Below, piece after piece: positions 25,078 to 37,545 of a DNA stretch of 64,000 nucleotides (position 1 is the stretch's first letter; each line of letters opens with the position of its first letter). A program made the translations under genes and the position numbers. The notes beneath the pieces are model-generated. The model was not told the origin of the DNA. It worked only from the letters and a program-made list of their open reading frames with translations, and did not search any database. Where the stretch lies: NCBI RefSeq assembly GCF_003473485.1, contig NC_053045.1, positions 64,357,994 to 64,421,993 of the forward strand, read 5' to 3'. Origin of the DNA: Medicago truncatula. Its lineage: Eukaryota > Streptophyta > Magnoliopsida > Fabales > Fabaceae.

Positions 25078-27386
25078 TCACATTAATAGTGAAAAAGTTA
25101 TTTCTATAATTGAAAATGCTACTATAAACCACCAACTATATCCTATTTGAGATCCACCAGATGAACGTGTAGCTTTATCTGTAAGTCCAATGATAAAACG
25201 ACAGTCGCCGACTGAAGGGTCTCTGGAAGTAACCATACCAAGTCCATCAAAATTGCAGCTTCTTGAGTCTTGCATTTGTAGTTGATAGTAACTGTTAAAA
25301 GCATATGATATATTTCCTTTGTCCCCAATTCCATTGCATGAACCTCCATAATCAAGAGTGGTACAATCTGCAACACTGCATGCAGTTCTCATATAGTTTG
25401 CCACATTATTAATACTCAAACCACTTGACTTAGAACTTACCACACACCATTTAGACGGGAGATACTGAACATTCTTTGCGTTCTTCAATTCCTTGTTTCC
25501 AAGACCGAGGTTTAATGGATACTTAGCTTTTCCATCAAAGTAAAATATCCCCCAATGTCTTTCAAAACTACCTGGAAGAATACTCTTTGCTCCTTCATCA
25601 AGAAGGCTGAACAGATAGATATCCATAGGAGGAGCATTAGGTCTCAAAGGTGTCCCTTTGTTACCAAGAACATGGTTGATAAGACCTTGATTGAAAACTT
25701 TAGCTGCAGTGATGTTTGCACCAATTGCTCCATCCGAAGGCCAACCAATTTCTCCAATAACTATAGGAATTTGACCGTATCCAATTTTACCGAGTGCTGC
25801 GACTAAAGTGTCATAGTTTCCATCAAATGCATTGCTATAAATATTTGAACCATCTGTGACAGGATGGGTAGTTCCCTCAAAGAATGCGTAGTCTTGTGGG
25901 AAATCGGTATCGTCGTAGAGGCTAAGGAAAGGGTAGATATTAACAATAAATGGGGAACCGTTTGTGTTGAGGAACTGAACTAGCTGAGTCATGATTTGGG
26001 TTAGATCAGGACGGAATATCCCTTGTGAAGGAATTGAGGATTCATAGACATCTGCATTGCATGGAACAACTAGTTTTATTGAACTAGCCAGCTTTGCCTT
26101 CACTAAGGATTGTTGTAGGTTGAGTACTGCAGGCATGACTAGGTTCTGAAATTGACCGTTATAACTTTTAAGAAACGGTTCATTTCCAACAGCAACATAC
26201 CTGTAATTTAAAAAGACCTCTAAGGTTTAAAGACTTGTAGAAAATCAAACTTGTACATACTTACAAAAACTCTAGTTATCTAAGTACTAATTAGGCACAA
26301 TAACATCCAAAAAATAAAATGCAAAAGGCACCTGAGTTATTCACACCAAGACTTAAATAATTGACAAGAATATTTAATTATCCAATTAAAAGCCCAAGTA
26401 GTCATATATATGGCCTAGTAAATTTGTTAGTTCAAATTACATATAGAATGCAAAAGAGTTCAGTTGGTGCAGTTAACTAGAGTACAGCAGGATAGAAGTC
26501 AAAAGCTTCGTAGAACTAACATTTTTGATTGAAGGCATATGATACACCTAGTTGTATTCAGTTATTCCAGTTTTTCAAATTATTATCAATGTCGATGTGT
26601 CATTGCCGTCTCCTCCGTTGTCCATGTTAAGAGTTTCATAGATCAGACATGGACCAAAAAGACATGAAATTTAGAGCTTCCACTAAACATAACAAAATTA
26701 GATCCTTGATCATAGAGATACTATCCAGTAATAATCAGAAGATCAGCTAAAGCCAGAGTTTATAAAGGAAAAGTTCCTTCACATGAATACTTGATATTTT
26801 ACTTAAACATGAAAACAATGTTCTTCAAGCTAACTCAATAAATATCCTTATTATTTGTTGTAAAAGATGTCGAAATTTAAACTTTCAGAACAGTTGCAGG
26901 TTACTCAAAATCGTTGAGATGTATGGAAACTAGGCTTATAGTTGTTGGTTTTGAAAGAGGATCGAATAAAAAGATAGAAGAATAATAAAGTGATAACGTA
27001 CGAATAAAGTTAGATGTTACTAACCTGATATTAGCACCACCTTTCCCAGTGTAAGCAGAGATGTTCTGGTGAATCCACAAATCAGAAGCAGAAGGGGAGG
27101 AACTCAAAAGAGACAACATCTCATTGGGAATCCCAACCATCACCTGAATTCCACTTCCCATGAGTGCCTTAAGAACATCAGCCTCTGCCTCAAACAGTTT
27201 CACTTTTGTGATTTTGTTGTCTTTTAAGAGATCAACCACAGTCGAAGGATTCAATTTGCGGAATGAAACCGTGCCCCAGTTTACTCCTATAGCTGATTCT
27301 GTCAACAAAGGAACCCAGCATAAACCAAACATCATTATTTTTACTAAATTACCCACACCAAACCTGTTGCAGCAGGGCTCTGTCAT
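25078..27386 (-). CDS. Glucan endo-1,3-beta-glucosidase (GH17) with X8 module
   Basis: The enzyme hydrolyses callose (beta-1,3-glucan) at the cell surface or plasmodesmata. Exon 1 is 27386-27025 (donor GTTAGT) and exon 2 is 26200-25078, giving 1485 nt and 494 residues. A hydrophobic N-terminal segment (MMFGLCWVPLLTESA) precedes the mature start IGVNWGT. The catalytic acid lies in YVAVGNEPFL (Glu about 128) and the nucleophile in IGEIGWPSDG (Glu about 271). An X8/CBM43 module starts near residue 372 (KWCVVSS) with ACSVADCTTLDYGGSCNG, NISYAFNSYYQ and CNFDGLGMVTSRDPS. The C-terminus ends in a hydrophobic tail (SWWFIVAFSIIEITFSLLM) after a Ser/Gly-rich linker, typical of a GPI anchor. The exon 1/exon 2 split before YVAVGNEP is the usual one for this group. 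All frames are intact. Confidence 0.93.
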
Positions 27387-27682
27387 TCTTCTACCACTGA
27401 AAATGTTTTACCTAGTACTTTGGTTAGGAATTAACATAACAAACACTCACTCATCTCTTTACTCTGATTCTATGGCACATGCAGACGTTGTCTTTTTTTG
27501 TTTTGTTGCATTCAATAGATGTTCAATTCAAGACAGTTCAATATCCTTTTGATTTATTTATGGTTATACAGAAATATATAATAATTTCTCAATTTATCCA
27601 GAAAGCATAAACCAATAAAAACATCACATTTGTATTTGTGTTGTTTTGTTTAACGGTTTGGACACGTAATATATATTTGAGA

Positions 27683-27858
27683 AATGATATTTGTACAACC
27701 ACTTTTTGACAACTTTTGAACCAATCATCTCTCTCATACTCACATGTGTTTTTATTCTCTCTCCTTTTCTTTCTCTCTATTGATTTTGTCCAATAAGAAT
27801 AGAGAAAAAGTGGTTGTCAGAAAGGTTGTACAAAATTGATTGTACAAATATCACTGCT
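27683..27858. mobile_element. MITE with atatttgtacaa ends
   Basis: The left end aatgatatttgtacaaccac is mirrored by ttgtacaaatatcact on the right. Inner words gacaacttttg and agaaaggttgtac are also mirrored. A truncated relative starts at 29252 (aatgatatttgtataaccat). The target duplication is unclear. Confidence 0.55.
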
Positions 27859-28308
27859 CTATTTATTTTATTTTATTTAGAGTGGTGATACATGTACACC
27901 ACCATGTGGCCATACACCTCTTACACCCACACAAAATTCTGACATATAGCAACCTAGACCCCACACAAATAGAGAGAAAGTGTGGTTGTGAGATAAATTT
28001 TCCAAAATATCGCTAATGCATAGGATGTATGAATAAAGGATGTTAATAGATTGCCCTCCAGCTGCATTTTCGAGGAATTCACTTCAACCACGTACTTCCA
28101 TACATCAGAGGTCAAGCCCTCTTAAAGCCCAGCCCAACCAAAGCAAAGCCAGCGAGTCAGTTCGGCTTTCTTGATGTAACATTTCCTATTTATTTATTCT
28201 CTTAGCTTGTTGATACAATTGTTATGTTATTAGAAATAGTCAATTGAGTCACGACAACTAATGAACAAAATATCGTGGTTTGACTATAAAGGAAAAGATG
28301 ATCAAATA

Positions 28309-28455
28309 CTTCCTCTGATTCTATTTACAAGAGACAATTTACTTTTTAGATACATTAAATAATTTATGTATTTGGTTTGGATTCTTAACTAAATACATAC
28401 ATTATTCAATGTATCTAAAAAGTCAACTTTCTCTTATAAATAAAATCGAAGAGAG
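28309..28455. mobile_element. Stowaway-type MITE, 147 bp
   Basis: The ends cttcctctgattctattta and taaataaaatcgaagagag are inverted, with TA duplications at 28307-28308 and 28456-28457. Most of the element can form one long hairpin through ttagatacattaaataa and ttattcaatgtatctaa. Confidence 0.75.
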
Positions 28456-28712
28456 TATAAATTGTAATATTTGCATGATCAACTTATTAATTCAACAATG
28501 CAATGAGTACACACAACATGTAGCGGATGAAAGCTAGATCGTCCACTTGGGAACGGATTGTCTGTGATTGTGACACTCACCAGACACTAAACAAACAAAC
28601 ATGAAAATGGTTTATTTACTTTTGACTAAATGAAGTTGGAAAGTGCTATAAAACAGGTGGCTTGATAAAGGTAAAAACACCTGCCACGTCCCCATGCATG
28701 AATTTACTAATA

Positions 28713-29239
28713 CTCCCTCTTTCTTCCCTTATATTATTTTTATCCTTAAATGTAAATTTCTTTTCAAATTACTAGATGCATTTATTATTTTTGAAGTTAA
28801 TAGGTTTTTACCTTTTTGTAATATAGATCTTTTTTGGTTTTTTCCTGTAAAATTTTTATTTTGATTCAACCCTGTAAAATATTTTGATTTACCCCTTAAT
28901 AGACCAAACAAAAATGAAAATTTCTTAAAAAATAAAATAAAATTGCTTTTTGTTTGGCCTATTAGGGGGTAAATCAAAACAAAAATATTTTACGAAAGGT
29001 GAATCAAAATAAAAATTTTACAGAAGGAAAACCAGAAATAATCTATATTACAGGAGGTAAACACCTATTAACCCTTATTTTTTCCTAAACATACCTCTAA
29101 TTAATACTACTATCTTATCTTGAAATATGAAAAGTTAAATTTAATACAAATACAAACAAAGGACAATATCGTAATACTAACAACTTTTCTTAAAAAATGT
29201 GAAAAAAGCAATGGGTGTCTACGTTAAGGGACGGGAGAG
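28713..29239. mobile_element. Stowaway-type MITE with a second palindromic MITE inside
   Basis: The outer ends ctccctctttcttccctta and taagggacgggagag are flanked by TA (28711-28712, 29240-29241). Inside, about 28796-29076 is a separate palindrome bounded by gttaataggtttttacc and ggtaaacacctattaac, with gtaatatagatc and atctatattac mirrored, so one element sits in another. Confidence 0.65.
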
Positions 29240-29241
29240 TA

Positions 29242-30511
29242 TTTCTTTTGAAGAAATGATATTTGTATAACCATTTTTTTTGACTAACTTTTGTAATCTT
29301 TTATACTCACATTATGTTTTACTTTTCTCTCTGACAATCAAAATATTTCTTTACTAACATAGTGTAATTTCTAAAACAATAAAAAAAAAAAAAAAAGTTT
29401 TAAAATATTACTAATAAATAATAAATAAGGATTTCAAAATTTTGCTTGACATCCCTGCATTACCTTAAAAAAAACCAGTAGTTTGTGAAACAGAAAATCA
29501 ATACATGACTGACATTAAAATTGATTGTCAGATTCAACTGAAATTCTCCATTTTTCTATCCTTTTATATTACCTTACACCATTAGAATAAGAAGAATTTT
29601 CATCATTTAAGTGCTTCGAAGGACTTGACTTGCACTAAAGCGGATTTTGATTTTGCCCGACCAAAATAAAAAGGCAAAAGCAATTACCAGCACACTTGCT
29701 CAAACCAATTCAACTCTAATCCTTAGATTCCTTATCTTCTCTAGCTTCAACTTTCTTTACAAAGGTGAGGGAATCAAATAATATCAATTAAGCATTTCAC
29801 TCATTGGCATAGTATATAGAAACTAGAAAGCTTATTTAACACTCATATGAAATGAGAGGCCACAAAGCAATACTAGTTGTCTATGTAACCTTATCATTTG
29901 CTATACTGTCAAAAAATAAAAAACACTATCATTTCATAGTAGTACCAACATCACATCTAGAACTATACGTGCATTTTTCACAAATTCTAGAATAACGTCT
30001 TTACGTGTTTCGAACCTTGCTACAAACAACATTGATTGAATATTTTCCAAAACCTAAATTTTAAACTTATCCAGGAGAATCATTTTGATTTATGTTGTAA
30101 AAGAAACAAAAAGTTCTGATTTTATAAACACTATTTTCACTCAAAACTTATAAATCGTCTATGTTCCATTTGTGTTTGTAATGATCTGCATCAAAGTCCG
30201 ACAAGAGCTTTTGAGGATAATAAAGTCATTGATTTCCATTTCTAATTTGAAAAGGAGACACGCATTAGGGGTCCCAGATGTCCCAACCCTTCTAGCATTA
30301 GTTTAAGGGAGTTGATTTATTGACAATCATAAAAACTTGTGTTACAAAGTACTATATATATATATACATGTGATACAAATTCATACATCATTTATTATTA
30401 TGTACATCCATCCATCTTTTACCTGTTGACATCAGAACATGTGAATAAGATCTACCTTCAGAGTTTGTGTTCCAAGAATACTCTCTGAAAACTTCTTCAC
30501 TCAGTACCTGT
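29242..30511. other. Intergenic and 3' flank of the PFK gene
   Basis: No gene is seen. A MITE fragment lies at 29252-29330. The part next to 30511 is presumably the 3' untranslated region of the phosphofructokinase gene and has a (ta)n run at 30354-30365. Confidence 0.4.
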
Positions 30512-31971
30512 CTAGCTCTTTAGAAAATCAGGCTGATTGGTGACTGATCTCACCCATGACCAATTATGATCTTTTGTATTAACTGGGTTTTTTGCACATG
30601 CTACATCTTCAAGTGGAATGTATGCATAATTGCCATTAATAGGAGCAGCAACAAATCCAGTATATCCAGCCATAACACCATGAATTGCAGAGTGCGCCAA
30701 GAGTGTACAATACAAATTATCAGTAGCATTTGCATGGACTGCGCGAATCATGTATGTAGGATCTATATACTTGACTGTAAATAGCTCACCAGGATGGTCC
30801 CTGTCCCACCACTTGTTCAGCTCTGACTTTAACCACACTCCAACATCTAAGAAAACTGGGTTACCAGATTCATCTCGCTCTTCCTTATGTGACTCTGTTC
30901 TTGGTATTATATCCTGGCCAGCACCCTCAGCAACTACAAGCACTGCATGACCATTTTCTTTCAGTCGTTGGTCAAGAAACTCAAAGAGCCCTCCTTTTCC
31001 TTCCAAGTAAAAATCTAGTTCAGGGATTAGGCAGCAATCAACGTCACGGCTGCTGAGTGTTGAATGAAGAACAATGTGACCTGTGCTTCGACCCATCAAC
31101 TTCACAAGGCCTATACCGTTAACTGCACTCTCGGCCTCCACATGAGCAGCACTGATTGCTTGCTGAGCCATTTCAACTGCTGTTTGAAATCCAAAAGATC
31201 TGTCAATTATTCCCACATCATTATCCACTGTTTTAGGAATTCCAACAACTGCAACATTCAGTTTACGTTGCTTTATTTCATTGAATATCTTCACAGCCCC
31301 TCGCATAGTCCCATCTCCACCTATAATGTACACCTGTTGATGAGCACAAGATAAGTGCATGCATTAATATTAACAGTTAAGGTCAAAACGCAAAGTATAA
31401 CATTCAACAACCTGATTGAAGGCTTGATTTTGGATGGCATCAACGATCTTGCATAGATCAAAACCGCCTCTAGAAGTCTGAAGAAAAGTACCACCTTTGG
31501 TATGCCAATGGTGAACAATATTAGGGTTAAGCTGAACCGGTTGAGTAGAAGAAGAATAAAAGCCTCTGTAACCAGCAGTGATACCAAAAATCTGTCGAAC
31601 CCCGTAGAGATCCCAAAGACCAACAACAAGCTCTCTAATAACGGTGTTAAGTCCAGGACAGAGACCACCGCATGTTACAATAGCAGCTCTTACATCAGAA
31701 GGGTTGAAGAAGACGTTGTTGCGAGGACCAGCGGTGCGATAAGCGAAGCGTGTGGAGTGAGAGAAAACGAGGTTGTTATTAGTGATGTAGAAGTGTTGGA
31801 GTTGGGGGTGTGGAAGTAAGGATTTTGATCAAGTGGATTTGGGAAGGTTTTGAGGTTTGAGATGTAGTGGTTGAGATGAGGAAGATCTTTTAGCTTAATG
31901 GGTTCGAATAAGTTTGTTACATCTTCGAGTTCTAAAGAAGAAGAAGAAGAAGAAGAAGAAGAACCATCCAT
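30512..31971 (-). CDS. PFK: Plant ATP-dependent 6-phosphofructokinase, with an apparent exon 1 frameshift
   Basis: The enzyme phosphorylates fructose 6-phosphate to fructose 1,6-bisphosphate in glycolysis. Exon 1 is 31971-31412 and exon 2 is 31333-30512, meeting at [15 protein letters not shown]. The N-terminus MDG plus a nine-Ser tract comes from a (gaa)n run. [20 protein letters not shown] follows, then HTP, where the frame is lost at a run of five C (plus-strand ggggg at 31804-31808). The next frame continues at once with [37 protein letters not shown] and [20 protein letters not shown]. Later motifs are intact: GGDGT (ATP-type nucleotide site), [24 protein letters not shown] and [11 protein letters not shown]. 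One extra C would give 1383 nt and 460 residues, normal for the PFK2/6/7-like plant group. So this is either a recent single-base pseudogenising deletion or a homopolymer error in the sequence. The absence of other damage favours error or very recent loss. Confidence 0.88.
31937..31962 (+). repeat. (gaa)n microsatellite coding the Ser tract of PFK
   Basis: The trinucleotide run on the plus strand reads as TCT/TCC serine codons on the minus strand near the start of the phosphofructokinase. Length variation there would change the Ser count without shifting frame. Confidence 0.7.
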
Positions 31972-34562
31972 GGTCGTTTATGTTTTCATTTCGTTTCTCT
32001 GGTTTTCAATTTCAACGATCAACCGCTTTGACGACGACTTTCAATACGTGGCGCTCACTGTGTTTAACATCACATCACATGCTTTTTTTACATTTCATCC
32101 ACGTCTTCTTCTACTTATAACACACGTCTATCTATATTCACGACTCAAAATGGAAGAGAATCCAAATCTATCATCTCTTTTTCAAAAATTCTATTTTCTT
32201 AAAGTATATGTAGTTTGAAGCTCAATCCCTATATATATTTTAATAATTTATTTAATTAACTGTGAGTTATAATATTGATATTTTTTCTTTTATTATTTAT
32301 GACATATATCAATTTTTAATAAAATAATACAAAACACAAACAATATTAGGAGTTTCAAACTTTTTTTAATATATCATCTAAAAATCGTAAATATCTATAA
32401 TAAAATATAAAAAATCAATAGACACTTTGTAATAGCTTGCTAGTAAAATAGAATGTAATTGGGTCTTTGGTCTTCAGGTTCAATCCTAAGCATTTGTGTG
32501 AATTTGAACCAAATATAAAAGTAATAATTACAAACACAACTATTAGGCCATTATAATTTTTTTTATCAAATTTACAATTTAATATACATTTCAGAGTTAT
32601 ATATGAATGTGGAAAACTACTATATACCTTGATTTTTTTTGTCATTTGTTTCCATTAACAACACAAATTAATTCCGTTAAATAATTAGTATTTTTTTCTA
32701 TTGTTTTAAGTTTAATCATGCATGCTAGTATTAATATGCTACTATTTTTTCCCGATATTAGTATTAGTTTGTCACTAGAGAACAAAGACGTTTTTTAAGC
32801 AACAACAACCAATATACTTAAGACTCATTTTACACTATACAAAGTATGATTCTTTTTAAGTTTTTTAAATTTCTTTTTATTCTAACCCAAATTTCTTTTT
32901 TTTAGTTAGTTCCTCCCATACAAACTTATTTTTACTTAATTTATAAGAATGACTTTTTTTTTTCATCATACTTATTATTATAAATTTTTTTTCTTTCTAT
33001 ATCCTACTTTTCTTAAAATTTTGAATTTATGTTTCATACTTATTCCCGAAATTGTTTGGAGTATCCTTAAAAAAAAATTGTTTTGGAGTAGAAATACGTC
33101 AGTTGATAATTTTTAAAAAGTTTTTTTTTTTTTTTACGGATATTTAAAAGTACTTGTTCTCTTTTTGAGTTAGCATTAGATTTATTTTGTGGAATTTAGA
33201 TCTTTTGAAAATATTCACACTCTTAGAACGTAATTTATCATTCATTTTTATTTGTAAAAACTCTATTAGAGATGTTTAACAAATTATAAATATCACCACC
33301 AAAAAAAATTAGCTAACACCACAAAAAAAAAAAAAACAAATTATAAATATTTATTGTGGTGTTTCTGCATTGAAGTTACACTTAGTTGTACACGGATACA
33401 CACAAAAAAAAAAAAACTACGTATACTTACAATACATTGATAAACGCACAAAAACCAAAACAAAAAAACTACATTCATACACACACAAAAAAAAAAAAAA
33501 ACTACGTTTCACTTAAATTACACTGATACATACAAAAAAACCTTGAATTGCATATAATTTGCATTCTTGCAATTAACCATAGAATTTCTTTCTCCGGTGG
33601 CTTGTGGCATACTTTCCTCAATCACTATTATAAGTATATATTATTTTTTAGATGTATTGAATAATTAATGTATCTCTCTTATAATATGATAAGATATCAA
33701 TTATTTAATAAATTTAAAAAATAAAACAACTTCTTGAAGAAAATTACCTAAATCATAGATATAGATATGAAATATAGCATGTTATTAATTAATTGACTTC
33801 AAAACTGTGTACCTTGAATGGTTGTAGAAGAACCATGGAGACATGAAACATGAAAGTGACTCGAGAGAATTAGATTTTGAGAGCTTTTCTACCGCCTTAC
33901 TGATTGAGCGTACTTTTAGTTTTCAGGATGGCTAACCTAATGGGATAGTTAGCTTATATACTCATCAGTGGAGGCAGGGATCTCTCAAATGGACCGACTA
34001 ATAAGAACGGTCCAACCCATCACGGTCCGTTCACAATAAACCCAATAGAAATATCAAGTACAATAACATTAAATATTTAATACTATATAATTATATTATA
34101 TTTTAATAATTAATTAAAGTAAATCCAAAAAATAAAACAACTTCTTGCTTATGATAATTACCATAGGGGAAGGGAGTATACAAGGTTGATTAGCTGTATT
34201 TTTATTTTTTGCAAAGTTTCCTTCCACGTCCAGACCAACTCTGTTTTTAACCATGCCCTGCATTGAAGGTAATGTGATAAGACGTCTCTTTAAAGAATTA
34301 AATTACTAAAAGATATAGTGAAACCCACATATATATATATATGTCCGATCGATAAAGATGAAGTATAAAAAGGGGAAATTGGTATACTCCAATTATATAT
34401 ATAAGGTGTGAACGAACGTGTGTAGCATCGTGGTCATAAATGATGGTAGAGTAATAATAAATGATGAAAAAGAAAGTTGGTGTGTTAGCAGTTGAGAGTT
34501 GAAATAATAATAATAATAATAATAAGTATGTAGTAGTACTATTATACTGTCTATAGTGTTGT
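31972..34562. other. Intergenic, strongly AT-rich
   Basis: The first few hundred bases are the likely promoter and 5' leader of PFK. Beyond that I see only low-complexity A and T runs (for example 33121-33136 and 33401-33416), a short microsatellite (aat)n at 34503-34525, and no gene. Confidence 0.5.
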
Positions 34563-34671
34563 GTTGTGTTGATTAGGCTGCCTGCTTGACTCCCTTCACG
34601 CCAAGTAAAAGGGTCGTCAACCATTTTGAGAAGCCTCTTATATGGCATGCAGGGAGCCAGGCAAACACAAC
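34563..34671 (-). ncRNA. MIR160: MIR160 precursor hairpin
   Basis: The mature miR160 lies at 34663-34643 on the minus strand: it begins TGCCTGGCTCCCTG and ends CATGCCA, differing from the common form by C for U at position 15. The opposite arm 34601-34581 (gcgtgaagggagtcaagcag plus g) pairs with it over 19 positions with two mismatches and two G-U pairs, leaving 2-nt 3' overhangs, as Dicer products do. The loop is 41 nt. Short flanks (gttgtgtt and aacacaac) extend the stem. In plants miR160 cleaves ARF10/16/17 auxin response factor transcripts. The strand, duplex geometry and star sequence make this a confident call. Confidence 0.93.
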
Positions 34672-34842
34672 ATTTTGCATATATCATTGCACACCAAAAC
34701 GTTAAAAATGCAGCAGCGTTTACTTTGATCAAATCTAGCATGTTAGAAAGAAGAAAAAAATTGACACTAATTAATACAATACGTATATATGAATGAATGG
34801 AAAGAGTTAATCAGTAGTAGTAGTGCATGTATAAAATTAAGA

Positions 34843-34862
34843 GAGATATATATATATATATA
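34843..34862 (-). promoter_or_regulatory. Possible TATA region of MIR160
   Basis: A (ta)n run reading ctatatatatatata on the minus strand lies about 180 bases upstream of the mature miRNA, a plausible Pol II core promoter. It is low complexity, so the evidence is weak. Confidence 0.35.
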
Positions 34863-35419
34863 GTTTAGAAAAGGTGAAAGAGAGGGATCTGATTTATTGA
34901 AGGAGATTGGAGTGAAGAGAGTGAGACAAGAGAAAATCCATGAAAGGAGAAGGGTGATGGTTCTAATATTATTGGCAAAGACGGCAAACAAAGCCTTATT
35001 CTTAACTTATTTATAGTATTAAGTTCCATTGGATAATGCCAAACCTGCCAGCCACAATACTTGTTACAGTTGGTCTGTTTTGGATTTTCCTTCCTTCCTT
35101 GGAAATTGTCATTATTAACTTACCTTCCACCACCCTTCACTCACATTTCAGTATAACTTTCTCATTTACATTGCTTCATTTATTTTTCGTTTTTCAGAAA
35201 AATTGATACATTAGGATACGTTTTAAAAAACTTGAATCCCACTAATAGATCACATAATAATTTATCTTTTATGTATATCTGGTCTTGTATTTGCCTGAAC
35301 AACAAGTCTTGTGTTTGAATCAACAACAGTGTGTCATGTGTTTTTACTAAAATATTTGAAAATTATCAAATAACTTATTGACTACAAATTAACTTCTTAA
35401 AGTGAATAAATAGAGTCTA

Positions 35420-35488
35420 TCAAGTTCAAACTTCGGCCCCTACATACATTATGCAATATACATACTAACTGAGTTAAACTCACGAGTA
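35420..35488 (-). mobile_element. tRNA-derived SINE remnant
   Basis: On the minus strand gtgagtttaactcagttagt, then gcataatgtatgtag, then gaagtttgaacttg match the head of the SINE at 17041. No tail or target duplication is visible. Confidence 0.55.
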
Positions 35489-35967
35489 CCGCTCGTCAAT
35501 TTTTCTTTTGTTGGAGTATTGTTAGAAATCGGTACTAAATGGACAAAATTGATTAATTAATTTTTTAAAAATTAAACATTGAAAAATAGTATGGCAATAA
35601 AATGATTAGATGATGTACATATGTCCAACAAAACTAATTTTAATGTTCACCTTTTTATTTACACAAAATTCATTACAATTTTTTTAGTATGAAATAATTA
35701 AATATGACAGTCATAGTACCACAGAAGTATTGTAAAAACAAAAAAAAGTACCATAGGCACCGGTGACTTCCTTTGGTCTCGACTATAAACGAAAAAATAA
35801 TAAGTTTGTGTGACTTTTTTTAGTATCGAATATAATCGAAAAAATATAAATTTTATTTACGTAGAACAAGATCCTATGAATGATAGTTTTGAATTTTTTC
35901 TTATGATATCAAAACAAAATTAGCTACACTTAACTAAAATTCGTAATTAAGTGTAAAATTACTGAAT

Positions 35968-36175
35968 CGTGGCATAATATCTGCCGAGGCTGCCTTATGT
36001 ACGGAAGAGTGTGGGCAGGTCGAAACAACCCCTCATCTGTTTCTTTATTGCGACACTTTTGCCTCCCTTTGGCAGCTGGTCCGATCTTGGTTAGGCGTTT
36101 TAGGAGTAGATCATCAAAGCCTTCGTGCTCATTTTTTTCAGTTCTCATTACTTAGGTGGCGTGAAGACCTAATCG
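35968..36175 (+). pseudogene. L1-type LINE remnant (zf-RVT region)
   Basis: One frame reads RGIISAEAALCTEECGQVE, TTPHLFLYCDTFASLWQLVR and SWLGVLGVDHQSL. This is the Cys/His zinc-binding domain found downstream of reverse transcriptase in plant L1 LINEs (CxxxCG, then HLFLxC). No RT domain is present next to it. It is an isolated fragment. Confidence 0.75.
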
Positions 36176-36364
36176 AGCCAATTTATGAACCAAACAAATC
36201 GAATTATATATAGTTCAAGTTCAACTTATTTAATTAACGAATTTAATTTTCAGCTCAAGTTCGGCTCATTTGGTTTATTAACCAAGTTCAACGAATTAAT
36301 TGTTGAGTCAAGTTTCGAACTATGTTTGAGTTGGTTCGGTTCATTGTCAGCCCTAATTATACCA
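36176..36364. other. Right half of a hAT-like repeat
   Basis: The stretch has repeated ttcaagttc/ttcggctcatttggt words and ends tgtcagcccta near 36355, which is hAT-like (reverse complement TAGGGCTGACA). No left end was found. Confidence 0.35.
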
Positions 36365-37427
36365 ATCTTTAGGTACCAAAGAGGAAGAAAAATTTATATA
36401 TAAGCTTGCTAATGGACGAGAAAAAAAGATAAGACACCTAGATCAGGTGAAGTGTATTAAAGACGGTGCGGATAAAGTTTTGGTTTAGGAAAAGGATATA
36501 AAGGATAGATGGAAGAAGCATTTTCACAACTTATTTAATGAACGATATGAGATCTTACCAGAGTTTAACAGGCTAGACATCAGAGAAGAGGATTATAACT
36601 ATAACTACTATTGTTGGATTCAAGAACATGAGGTAAAAGAAGCGTTGAAAGGATGAGTAATGACAAATCAGTTGGGCCAAACAAATATACCTAATGAAGT
36701 GTGGAAAAGTTTTCGAGATATATGAGTTGTGTGACTCACCTAACTTTTTAATGAGATTATGAAGACAAAGAAAATGTCAGATGAGTGCAGAAGAAGTTCT
36801 TTGATTCTAATCTATAAGAATAAGGAGGATATACAAAATTGTGTAAATTATAGAGGAATTAAACTAATGAGTCATGTCATGAAGTTGTGGGAAATGGTAA
36901 TTGAGATTAGACTAAGGACAGAGACTCGAGTTAATAATCAACACGGGAATCAATGGAAGTTATTCCTCATTGAGTATATCGCTTACATGGTCGACCTCTC
37001 CGACAATGTTTTATGTTACAGATTGTTGGGCAGTTAAGAATCAAGTAAGCACAGCAGAGATGATGATGTTGTGGTGGATGAGTGGTAAGACACTAAGACA
37101 TGATATGATTAGGAATGACACCATAAGAGAAAGTTGGGATAATACCTATAGTATAAAAGATGGTAGAAAATAGGCTTAGGTGGTTTGAGTATGTAGAGAG
37201 AAGGAACATAGATGTTGTAGTACGTAGAGTATATCATATGGAGGAGAGTCTAATCAAGAAAGTTAGAGAAAGATCTAAAAAGAAACTATAAGGGGAACTA
37301 TTATGAAAGTTTTAGAGGTTAATAAATTTGATCCAAATATGGTATTTTATAGAACACTATGATGTAATTTGATCCATGTGGTCGACCCCACTTAGTGGGA
37401 TAAGGATCGGTTGTTGTTGTTGTAATT
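36365..37427 (+). pseudogene. RTE-type LINE, decayed and internally deleted
   Basis: Fragments in several frames match an RTE-clade reverse transcriptase polyprotein: EKDIKDRWKKHFHNLFNERY, HEVKEAL, then CRRSSLILIYKNKEDIQNC, NYRGIKLMSHVMKLWEMVIE and RLRTETRVNNQHG. After about 36955 the catalytic FADD region is missing, and the frame resumes with terminal-domain text (RLRWFEYVERRNID, VRRVYHMEESLI). The 3' end carries gtcgaccccacttagtggga, taagg and (ttg)n, the motif shared with 12430-12524 and 60423-60500. Stops and frameshifts make it inactive. Confidence 0.85.
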
Positions 37428-37545
37428 GTATTCTAATTTTGTAATTTGATATTTTTCTTATTTTTTTACGTTAGAATATACTCGTAGTCCAAAAAAAATG
37501 ATATATAGGTTGAATTTTTTCCAAGCATGTTTACGACGTTAAAGT

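Noticed and set aside
34298-34991. Open frames of 147 and 74 codons on the minus strand
   Set aside because: The first covers the MIR160 hairpin and its Leu/Tyr-rich extension is low complexity. The second lies in AT-rich promoter sequence. The miRNA explains the conserved part.
36759-37173. Host gene encoding a 92-residue protein
   Set aside because: The text SSLILIYKNKEDIQNCVNYR is RTE reverse transcriptase, and the frame is a LINE remnant.
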